Below, piece by piece: positions 1 through 10,085 of a DNA stretch of 23,217 nt. The position numbers were made by a program, and so were the translations under genes. The stretch comes from Psilocybe azurescens (Eukaryota; Basidiomycota; Agaricomycetes; Agaricales; Agrocybaceae), in the NCBI GenBank assembly GCA_023853785.1, contig JAJIRX010000710.1:1-23217 (forward strand), read 5' to 3'. How positions within the stretch are numbered: the first letter of the stretch is position 1; the number at the start of each line of letters is the position of its first letter. The notes under the pieces were generated by a model. The model ran no database searches. It was given only the letters and a program-made list of their open reading frames with translations, and was not told the DNA's origin.

Positions 1-1448
1 AACGGTTATTCCTCTCAATCCCGGTGCCGACTTCTTCTTTGCTTGTACGCGCTTTATCCATTATCTTCCCTGATACTCACCTAAAAGATTCGAAATCGCC
101 TCATAGATTCAGGTCACTCTTCGCAGAGACCTGATCAGTCTGGGGAAGAAATTGATGGTCAGGAAGAATGTATGTAGACTCTCACACCTCATCGTCTGAT
201 GACAAGAATGACAACATCTATCACAGTCATAATTCCCTCTGATGCGGCAGCGATCTCTGTCGATGCTCCTGACCATGACCTTATTATTACTGACAAGGTT
301 AGGCTGGTTTTCAATCGCACTCCTGCCCTACGACAAGAGACTTGTTCTCATGACTCTTTGCAGGTCTTGAGGGAATATCTTGTCAACCGCCTTCCTAAAC
401 GCTCCCACCTCACTGTACGTTTGTTATTATCTCAAAACTTCTCATGTACCGATAATATATAACTTCCAGGCTCTGTTTGATACATGCCACTCGGGAACAT
501 TACTTAGTGAGTACAATATACTATAAGCTTCAGTATACTATTTCTCAAGAATACTTCGTAGACCTTGACCACCAACAATGCAATCATGTCGGTGGATGGC
601 GAGGCTTGAGTGAGTTTGTTGCTGTATCGTAGTCCAGTTCGTCAGCCTGACCTGCTCCTGAATAGTTCAGAATGGATTCCGAACCGGTGCCACTTTTTCT
701 TCAAGTTGATGATTAGCACCCTTCTGATATTTATCTTCTTGCTTGTATTCAGCCTTAGAACCCTTATCCCTCAGCAAGATACGTGCAGCAAAGCGCCGAC
801 TCCACATTCCTAGAATTCCTCGAATCTCATTTTCCAAAGACGGACTGAAAATAGAGAAGGCAATTGCTTCTCAAACATCAGATCAGAAGGCAGAGAAGAA
901 AAGAGTCGGTGTAACGGCTTCTGTCGCAGGGTCCGAGAAAGCGATAGGCAGGTGGTATGTGCGTGTGATATCTCTCCTATGGCTATTACTGATATATAAA
1001 TGGTAGATATGCATCTCTGCTTGCGACGACTCACAGATCTGCGTCGAAGATCCTGATGGTGGTACTATGACCAGGGTTTGTATAATCTGGGGCTTGACTT
1101 GAATTTAATATTTACCAGCTCATGTATCCCGTCTTACAGGCAATCGTTAAGCTTCTGAAGGAGAATAAGACCCCACATACGAGCAGGTTATACAAGCTGC
1201 GAGGTTCGTCAAATCCATGATGAAGCTGTGTGGGACAAGTGACAAATACACATGTTAATTGGTACCAAAGGGACGCCGTTTACGAGGCGCGCAAGGTCCG
1301 CAAAGCAAGGATGGAGGAATACCTCTCACAAAAACAATGCGACATCACCTGCAGCTTCTTAAGGCATCACCGATGCCTTAGTGCCCATGAGAGAAATCTG
1401 AAGAAGGCAGCTCGCGCCGAAGCCGATCCCAAGGTCATTCTTGTTTAA
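1..1448 (+). CDS. Type I metacaspase (peptidase C14), 5' end outside the window
   Basis: This is a caspase-like cysteine protease of the metacaspase type, a cytosolic Arg/Lys-directed protease tied to programmed death and stress responses in fungi. Joining short exons gives the catalytic His motif YSGHSSQ (exons 5-44 and 107-169), then the acidic DGQEE and IIPSDA block, APDHDLIITDK, and the catalytic Cys motif ALFDTCHSGTLL (470-506). Supported introns are 45-106, 170-226, 298-363, 415-469, 507-561, 610-665, 687-752, 959-1006 and 1076-1118; phases agree. A basic linker (about 753-958) precedes the ACDDSQICVEDPDGGTMTR block (about 1013-1075), which matches the conserved strand near the metacaspase C terminus. 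After about 1150 the frame becomes unclear: short pieces in different frames resemble the family tail, and the stop at 1446-1448 is a guess. The N-terminal part, probably including any prodomain, is missing. Family call is firm; 3' structure is not. Confidence 0.85.
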
Positions 1449-2716
1449 ATCTATCGATAGAGCATCCTTTTGACCACACCTTCTACAGCTCTCGAGTCTT
1501 AGGCCCGTTGTGAGTTCTTTTCTTAGTCCCCTCGTTGTTGGACTTGCATTTATTTACTCTGGCCGATATATGAAGCACACAGACGGGATATTCAAGCTTC
1601 GACGATGAGGAGAAAAATTTGTACGCCCTGGAGCATACCTCGCTGTGCACGTCCACTATTCTTCGACGATGAAGCCGCCACCCCAACTCTCGTTTAAATT
1701 GTGCAGTGCGCATCTCCATCGATAACAGGAAAACCAAAACAGAACTCAAAACCCATCTTCCAACACACTATCATTCGTTTCTGTATTTATTTGCCATCCA
1801 CATCCGCTGTGCAGTGTCTCTTGCAGTGATGGTCCCCGTACGTGACTCTCCTTCACGTAACCTTCTCACTCCTTTTTGGCTCTCCGGTCCTCCGTATCTG
1901 ACAGGCGACAGTTTAACGAGTTCCAGGAGAAATTTTTATGACCACGAGATGACCATCACGACCTTCCGAAGTACGCCAAAAGCTTACACACTCCACTATC
2001 TATTCGTCCTTTCGTTTCTCGTCCTAAACCCTGTAGCTTACCTCTTAACCTCTTAACAAATTCCTTATTTTGCGTTTCATCCCTTGCCATTTCGAGTTTT
2101 TATGCACCACAATCTCTACGAAGTCTTGTTTCCGTATGTATCTTACTTAGTACAGACCTTTTCCCGTGCCTTTGCTGAAGGCATTTGGTAGAAGCGATAA
2201 TATTTAGAATGTATCACGAGATTTATCATTCATTTAAACAACATTAGCCTTACTCTTAATTTTCCAATTCGATCCCATAATTTCTGCCTGCGAGCTCCAA
2301 TTTCAGATACTCCGTTCGTCTTTCTTCTGAGTAGTAGCTCTCATTGAGAACGAAATCTTAATACCATGATATTCACTCATCCAAGTAACGGTGTATGAGG
2401 TTTCCTTGACACCATGGTACCGATATCCTCGGTTCTGTTCCATTTTGACTGGACTCAGCCGCCACCGATTTGCCGATGTCAGATGCAAATACATACAACT
2501 GATGGAAGTAGTACACATTTGAAAGGAAGTGTAGTTCTGGAAGATCCTTGGACGCGCTCAAGGTTGATACGCCTGCCGGTAACTTCAAGTCGTCACAAAA
2601 CAGAAACAGTATAATTAACTTTTACGTATAATCGACGAGGCTTCCCAATGAATAACATATGACAGAAATAAAGATAAGATGAGGGGTTTTGCCACCTGTC
2701 GGTTGGGGTGAAGTTC
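1449..2716. other. Intergenic region between convergent genes
   Basis: This 1.27-kb stretch lies between the 3' ends of the metacaspase and LysM genes. Short open frames occur on both strands but none shows a domain, a signal peptide or plausible intron joins. It is AT-rich from about 2040 to 2280. I see no RNA gene or repeat. Confidence 0.5.
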
Positions 2717-4880
2717 TCAGTAGTGTACAGCAGCATGCTCTGCTGCTCGCTGCTGATGGTGCCGCCTGTGCACCGCTGGTGTTGCCGATACTCCAATGCA
2801 ATAAGCATAGCCTACCCAAAGGCCCGAACAGTCCCCATTCAGGGCGGGATTCCAGGCGTATAGCTGGTCCAGCGTGATTCCTGCATTGTTGGCCATGTCG
2901 AAGCAAAAGACACCTGCGATCATTGAACACAGCCGAGAATGTCAGTGGAAAGACGTTCGGATAGAATGGTTCAGGCCTTGAGTTGATACGCACCGTCTTG
3001 TTGAAGGACATATGCGTTGCAGTTGCTTGCGATGCCGGCTTGAGTGGGGCCTGGAGGAGTAGCTGGTCCGGTATGCGTGGGTGTGGGTGTGGTAGTGGGT
3101 GTGCCCGTGGGTGTGGTGGAAGTTGGCGTGGGGGTGATAGTTGATCCTGGGGAGCGCCGTTGACGCAATAGCTACGGTATAAATTGAGTCAAATCAGAAC
3201 TTCAATTCCAATCTCGAAGAGAACAAACTCACGCATCGCCTAGCAAAAGATTAGTGCAATCGTTGTTAAGCTGGGGATTCCATGTTTGCAGTTGCGCTAT
3301 GGTAGCACCGAATGAGGCTTCTAGTACCGAGCATGTGTCTCCCGAGACAATAGTGTGCCTATAAAACGCAGTTGAAACGACCACCGTTGTCTTTAGTAGA
3401 CATTCTCAAGGAAAGACAGCAACTAGCTCACCATTGGTAGCAATTTGGCGTGCTGCCAGAAGGCGTTGGGGCAGGGGAGTTGCAATTGTCGAAGTCGTGG
3501 TTGTAATAGCAGTGGTATTCCAGTCAGAGAGCGGCCAGACGCAGTAATACAGTCCGGGCGACAAGTTGGTGCACTCCGCATTGATCGAAGGATTGATCTG
3601 CTCAAAAGGTCGACACTGATGCTGTTGTTGAGGGAGATTTGCTGGCAATTGTCTCCACTGTTGACCTGATAAAATTTGCCACATTCCAGTGTTGTCCCAA
3701 AGGGTGTAGGGCCAGGAGGTGCTATGGTAGAGGACGCAAAGCCTGAAGTGGTCGAAGTTGCACCCGGAATGGTCGTAGGAGTATATTCGACGCCAGAAGG
3801 TCCAACGCATATATTCGTGTTCGATATCAGATTAGAGCAGTCCATGTTAATCGATGGGTTGTAGCTAACCAACTGTGCGAAGGTTAGACTATGTGCTGAC
3901 GCGACAGCGGCGCAGTTGTCATTCGCTTGTACTAAGTATATAGGGCACGTCCTTGGTAGACATCTGAGAGGAGAATGGGTTAGAGACCTCATTCAACCAA
4001 AATTTTAGATTTACGCACAGATCTTGGCCTGTAAATAGATTGGTGCCATCTGGGAAAATGCCATTGAGAGTCTTCAAAGGACCTGTGGGGACGCCGTGCG
4101 CGACGGCGATCGCTTGTGGATCATCTCCTGCTTGGACCGTGTAGTGATTTCCAGATAGACAGGTGGCATCTGCAGGGTCGCCTATCACCACTCCAGGAAG
4201 AGCCGTAATATTTGTTGCAGGCGGCTGCGCTGCGGTAGGAAGGGGACCCGTATTGCAGTTGGATTGAATTTGTGCATACTTCTGAGCGTAAGAGTCGTCG
4301 TAATTGGAGAACGGTGTGCTTTGCATGACTTTCAATAGAGCTAGCGTGCAAGGGGAACATAGTTGAGTGTGAGGAAGGGAAAGAATATCCTGGTCCACAT
4401 CGCCAGTGGAAGGAAGTTGGTCTACGAAACAGAGGTAAGTGTAGTTGAAGATAGCCTTATAAGTGTGACAATGAGATATTTACCAACGCAATAGGCTCCA
4501 GTAGTGGGATCTTTCAAGCACGTTTGATTGTAAGTCGCCCAAATAACGTCCCCTGCCCAGACAGCAGGTACCCCATCCCAAGGCTGAGGGTCGCTGGCAC
4601 AAGCAGTAGCGACAGCGTTGTGGTACGACTTCAAGGACGTGCCACACGACGCTGCACACACTGAATTTTGAAGTGTCGCGTTGTTGAGACTGCCATAGTA
4701 GTCTGTCGACACAAGCTGTTGCACATATGGATCACAATTAATGGTTGCATTCAGGGCCGTAATACAGCCCTGCGAGATATCTGCAGTAGATTGGGTTCCG
4801 TCTACGAACAGGTTGAACTGGGCTTGAGCATAAGGAAAACCCCACGAAAAGACCAAAGAATATGCCAGTCGAGTAAGCAT
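2717..4880 (-). CDS. Secreted protein with five LysM domains
   Basis: This is a chitin-binding secreted protein. The ATG at 4880 opens a signal peptide (MLTRLAYSLVFSWGFPYAQA). Six exons fit: 4880-4484, 4421-4019, 3963-3432, 3358-3233, 3171-2994 and 2913-2717, with 55-80 bp introns. The deduced protein is about 610 residues: a Cys-rich N-terminal region of about 220 residues, then LysM modules near 224-266, 270-321, 362-408, 441-490 and 537-582, the later ones with the NP.(I/L)N..C..L signature. The linkers are Thr/Pro/Ser-rich; one is a TPTPT-type run. The same Cys-rich N terminus plus LysM layout is known in ascomycete LysM proteins encoded beside subgroup C chitinases. The frame is broken by one missing base at three places: 3604-3607 (inside LysM 3), near 3474-3477, and near 3149-3152. 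Each lies at a four-base run, so these may be assembly errors. It shares a promoter region with the chitinase. Confidence 0.85.
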
Positions 4881-5703
4881 TATGCTGCCAGTGCCGAAAG
4901 GGGGTTATTTGAGTGGAGAAGAAAAGGAATGCAATATGTACATACAGTTTTCAGGATCCAAAAGTAGGCAAGAAAAGATTGAGGGAAGTCCTGCCGCGAG
5001 AACCGTTGTTCATCCGTGATGAGTCAAGGACCCAGGAGACGAATCATGAGGTACATCTACTATGTAAAGATGTTCGTAGAAATGGAAGGCAAGTTTAGGA
5101 ACTTTAAGTGTGCTACTAAAAGAACTTACCTCCTATCATACCCGCCAGAATGTGCCATACGATCCGTAACATTCGGCCCAGCTTAAGCATTAGACGAAAA
5201 ATAGTACGTCATAAGCCTTAGAGTCCTTTAAAAGACTGCATCTTGACGTTGGTCGCACGTTTGGTAGTTGATTCATAGCAAGGTTGTAGCAAAGATGGCA
5301 GCTGTTGGGGAGCTGCCATTGAGTTGCCATGAGTCTCCCATCATAAGCGCGTGTAGGCGCTATTTTAAAACGTTCAGATGCGTACGCTCTCGCGCCGATC
5401 TACTCCGTTTGGAAACAAAGGCTTCTACCGATCTCCTTCCACGGTCCACCATCCGTACTAATGCGACACCTAAATACCACCGTCCATCTGACGTTCTCTC
5501 CATGCTTTCCATCTTACGTCTTCTGCGAGATCTTAGGATGTTCTTGAATGGACCAAAGACGGCTTACAAATTTTCAATGCGAAACGAAAACTGATAAGTT
5601 ATAAGCTACAACGAATTATGGTCACCTTGAGAGCCGAGAATTCTTCCGTCTAACAGCAAAACCTTCAGACGACTCCAGATTCTGCAAGAAAGAGCGGGCA
5701 ACC
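4881..5703. promoter_or_regulatory. Divergent promoter region of LysM and chitinase genes
   Basis: These 823 bases separate the start codons of two divergently transcribed, secreted, chitin-related genes and therefore should carry the promoters of both. The region holds a perfect 9-bp inverted repeat at 5295-5319 (listed separately) and a TATA-like TTTAAAAG near 5226. An open frame at 5268-5594 lacks any recognisable feature and I do not treat it as a gene. Joint control of the two genes is inference. Confidence 0.6.
5295..5319. promoter_or_regulatory. Perfect 9-bp inverted repeat in the shared promoter
   Basis: ATGGCAGCT at 5295-5303 is mirrored by AGCTGCCAT at 5311-5319 with a 7-bp spacer. 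It is placed 385 bp upstream of the chitinase start and 415 bp upstream of the LysM start, close to the middle. A site for a dimeric regulator would look like this; no factor can be named from the sequence. Confidence 0.4.
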
Positions 5704-8700
5704 ATGAAATTGGCACTCAGTGCACCAATTCTGATAACCACACTCCTCTGGAGCGCCGCATTCACGTCGGCTCAGTTCACCTGCAGTCCCACCCAGCCCT
5801 GCGACATTGGATGCTGCACAAAATTTGGATCTTGTGGCCTCGGACCCGACTCATGCGGACCAGAAAACTGCATCTCAAACTGCGATCGCAAGTCTGACTG
5901 TGATCCCGGCTGGGGTGCACAATGGTCGACTACTGAGGACTGTCCCTTGAAGGTTTGCTGCTCAAAGTTTGGATTCTGTGGGACTACGTCAGATTTCTGC
6001 GGAAATGCTACAGTAACCGCACCCTCTTGTTCAGGATCGACCTCGTCAAAACGAACGATTGGATACTACGAAGCCTGGAGTAATACACGCCCATGCGACA
6101 AGATGTATCCGGAAGGCATTCCGATCGGCGCTTATACCCACTTAAACTTTGCTTTTGCTTTTGTCGTAAGTAATCTCATAAATCGACCGCTGTGATACTG
6201 TACTTAAAAATATCTTAAGAACCCCACTACTTTTGCGATTGCGCCAATGAGCGAAGCAGACCCTGCTTTATATAAGCGTTTCACTGCCCTCAAAAACACC
6301 AACCCAGGACTGCAAACCTGGATTTCAATTGGCGGGTGGTCAATGAATGATCCAGACCAGCCTACAGCGACTACATTTCCCGACCTTGCTGGTTCAAGTG
6401 ACGCCCAGTCGAAGTTCTTTGCATCGACCTTGTCATTTTTGGAGACATATGGCTTCGACGGGGTGGATATCGATTGGTGAGTCCCAACTCGTAGTTAGTA
6501 ATCATAGTTTATCTAACCCTGTAACAATGCGATAGGGAGTACCCTGTCGCCCCAGAACGTTCCGGAAAACCAGCAGACTACAAGAATTATGTTACCTTCC
6601 TCCAGAATCTCAGAAATGCTCTGCACTCGAGTGGACATAATTACGGACTTACAATAACGGTACTGTCTTTGCTTCTATCTTTGTTTCGTTACTGATTGCA
6701 GTTGTTTTAGATTCCTTCGTCGTTCTGGTATCTGCAACATTTCGACATTGTCAACATTGAGAAAACGATCGATTGGTTCAATCTCATGTCATATGATCTC
6801 CACGGCACATGGGATTCAACGAACAAGTTTCTGGGGCCTTACATCGCTGCGCACACCAATCTCACCGAAATCGATCAAGCCCTGTCTCTCCTTTGGCGTA
6901 ACAAAATCAACCCCGACAATGTCGTACTAGGTCTTGGTTTTTACGGACGATCATTCACCCTTGCTGATCCGAGCTGCAACACCCCTGGTTGCGTCTTTAC
7001 TTCAGGAGGGGATGCGGGCACTTGCACACAATCTGTTGGTACCCTGTCGTTCGCCGAAATTCAGCGCCTCGTAGCAGCAGGAGCCCATGTAGCGACGGAT
7101 AAGACGGCCGCTGTCAAAATGGTTACGTACAATACCAATCAATGGGTGTCATACGACGATGCCGACACCTTCAAGATGAAAATCGACTATGCCAACTCTC
7201 ATTGCCTCGGTGGAACGATGATTTGGGCTTCGTCTACGGACGATGCAAAAGGAACAGCTGCCAATGCTCTATCCAAATCGACTGGACGGCAAGCCCTCTC
7301 GCTCTTGGCTACCACACAGTCAGACCCCATCACCACATGCCAGCTGGGTGAATGTGGAAAGTCCTGTCCTGCGGGACTAAGTCCCGCGCAGCGAAGCGAT
7401 GGGAAGAACAGGGGAAACACTGGGACCAACACCGGCTGCTCTGGCAACGACATGCGACTCTATTGCTGCCCAAGCAATGACATGCCTACTTGCACCTGGC
7501 GAGGCACTGCGCCATTCTGTAATGGTAAATGCCATGACGGCGAGGTCGAGGTCACGTCGTCCACGTCTGGAACTGGCGCTGATTGCTGGACGGGACACAA
7601 AGTCCTTTGTTGCCTCAAGACAGCATCGGATCAGGCTGTATCTGAGTGTCACTGGTCGGGAAGTGCGCCTATTTGCTCAGCACCCTTCAAGTCAGGCTAG
7701 CTGTCCGGATGGACAGAAGGCCCTTACAAACAGTAATTATGGTGCGGGAGGCGAGCAACCTTGTGCTATTGGTGATAAGGTCTGTGTCTCTAACTTGGTC
7801 GATGACTCGGTGCTCCTGACAATGAGATGTGATACAGTCATTCTGCTGCGACCAGCCTCCTCCATATGAAGGATGCGATTGGTATTATCACGGTGGACAA
7901 TTCTGGGGTTCAATCCCATTCTCGTGTACTGGAACGTGCCCAGCTGGAAAGTCGGTCATTGCAACTGATCCAACTGGCTGTTGGAGTGGTCCGTCTGTCT
8001 TTCGTACTGTGTAATTTGTTTATTCCGCTGACGGTACCAACTGAAGGTTATGGCGCATTCTGTTGCAACAACCCTAGCACTCCTGTAAGCCAATATTGTT
8101 CATTACCGACGAACTTTCCGCTCAACGTTGATATCCAGAATGATCCTCTTGTTGCCGATTTCACCAAGCGAATCCAGTCATTCTCATCTGATCCTACTTG
8201 CAAGGTCGGACAAAAACAGTACTCCAGGGCGCAAATAGACGATATAGTTGCTCGTCTTGAGAAGCGGACGACACTTAGTAACGCCGATATGGCACAAACT
8301 CTGCAACAACTTACTCAGCTCGTCTCCGGAAATGGTCAGACCTATCAGCAGAATCTCATGGAAAGTGCCTTCGATACGATCTATGGTGCTAATCACGGTT
8401 TGCGTGCTGCAAATATATCGACGTACTTCGGAGACTGGTATGTTTAGACGTTTCTGCGAACTAGCATCATCTCAAGGTTTGGGTCAGGCCAAATATGGAT
8501 CAGCTTTCTCTTTCAGAAAGCTTGCTCTGCATGGGCAACGACGCCATAAACTTTTTGTCAGACTATCACAGTAGTCGAAGTCAGGTCTGCACCAATTCTT
8601 GCAATATCTTGAGTAGACGCGCTACGGGACTCTCCAATTTCTGGGGTGATGGGCTTGCCGGTGCTGAAACCATTGATGGCATCGACTTTACACCCTTGGA

Positions 8701-9569
8701 AAAATCTACGCTGCTTCTACGAAACCTCGGTGATAGCGAGCATGTAACCAATACAGGGCCTGACGGCGAGCCTTCGTGGGGTAAATTCCTGAATTACTTA
8801 AGGCGGCTATATGTTAACACTTTCTTAGGTTTCATGGTCCAAGCTATTCTCAATGGCCAAATGACTATTGAATACGAGCAGCTTATCCTTGCGACTGGAT
8901 CGGGGTCTGAGGAAACTATTCTAGAAGGTAAGTCACATATGACATAGCTATCCGGCCTCTGCTGACAGTGGATAAATAAGTCGTTTGGAATTTACCTCAC
9001 GGAAGTGGACCTGGGGGCATCGACTCCAATTACCAGGACGAGAATCCGGGGGCGCAGATACCAATCCTGATCGCTATGTTGTTTTCCACTTCCACACAGA
9101 TCACATACGAAGGGCAACCGCGAACCATGGGGCGGCGCCAGGTATACATGCCGTTGTTGCCTTCCATGGTCAGTTCAGACGCGGAAACAACGGCGGTGGG
9201 CGTGTGGACAACCAGGATCCTAATCGTAACCGCCGCGCACGAGTGCTAAACTGTGGAAACCAAAATAATCTTTTCTGGTACCCGGGAGACGATAACGACA
9301 ACGACAGTCATCTGAACGAATGGGCGGCGCTCATGACGCGCTTTGGGAACTACATGATTAATCGGGGTATCATGACTCTCGATACCTACACAGGAGCTAA
9401 TCGCGGTCAACTTGGTCTGAATACTGCTGATGATTGTGGCCGACAGACGTTCAACTGGGGCGGTTATCGTCAAAGTAGGATGTTCCAGCCTGGTCAGCCA
9501 AACCAACCAGGTGGAAGTGGGTCTCAAAACCCCAATGGTGATCCAGGCCAAGACAACGACGGTGTCTAG
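5704..9569 (+). CDS. Secreted GH18 chitinase, subgroup C (killer-toxin-like), with CBM18-type motifs
   Basis: This is an endo-acting chitinase predicted to be secreted. ATG at 5704 starts a signal peptide ending near AFTSAQ. Eight exons: 5704-6165, 6220-6476, 6536-6659, 6711-7779, 7838-7988, 8047-8437, 8488-8927 and 8981-9569; about 1,160 residues. Residues 25-110 hold two Cys-rich CBM18-like segments (CCTKFGSCG, CCSKFGFCG). The GH18 barrel runs about 117-475, with SIGGW near 190 and the catalytic DGVDIDWE at about 234-241; the acid/base Glu is the first full codon after the intron at 6477-6535. Further Cys-rich repeats follow (CTWRGTAPFC, CHWSGSAPIC, CDWYYHGG), then a long C-terminal region with YVVFHFH and FWYPGDDNDND, as in the long subgroup C enzymes related to the Kluyveromyces zymocin chitin-binding subunit. 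No separate toxin subunit is visible. Two one-base frame breaks: a base too many near 7683-7685 and a base too few near 9048-9052. Confidence 0.9.
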
Positions 9570-10085
9570 CTCTAGTAAGATTAGACAGTGCTAACATAGG
9601 CTCCTGAAGGCGATTAGTTGGGACTTCGTAGTTTTTCTATCCTATTTATAATTATTCTAAGCAAGCAGGCAGAAGTTGATTCCTATTAGCACTTCAAGCA
9701 TTCATTGAGCATTGGACGAGCACGTTGATGTCCCGAACTGACCAGAATTATTTAACAAAGAACGTCCTCGTAGTGTTGTATAATTCCCTCTGCTGATGGT
9801 CAACCACTCGAAGCAAGGTATTGGAAGGCGTCGCATACCCTCCAATACTTGTGAGGAGTCGGGGTTCCAACGGGATTCCAATAGCTGTAGGGAACTAGTT
9901 GATTTTATAGTACGTGAACAATCTAATCAACTTCACAATCGAGGTACTAGAAGCGAATCATATAAGGATACGCTACGTACGTTAAATTGAAAAGTTCACG
10001 CATATATGTCCTTCTCTGGTTCAACTCAGCTTTGTTGGCTTCCAAGATCAAGCAATCGAAGTTTGCATTGATGGTTGTCACCCTC
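9570..10085. other. Intergenic region between convergent genes
   Basis: These 516 bases join the 3' ends of the chitinase and the NACHT gene. I see no gene, repeat or RNA; it should contain both 3' untranslated regions. Confidence 0.5.

Noticed and set aside
3058..3140. GTGGGTGT-type repeats that look telomere-like or microsatellite
   Set aside because: On the other strand they encode the Thr/Pro linker of the LysM protein, which explains them.
5268..5594. A 108-codon open frame in the LysM/chitinase promoter
   Set aside because: It has no domain, signal peptide or splice support and overlaps the region that must hold two promoters.
7640..7679. A 40-bp intron that could repair the chitinase frame
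   Set aside because: It would remove the conserved CHWSGSAPIC repeat motif; a run-length change near 7683-7685 fits better and keeps the next intron in phase.
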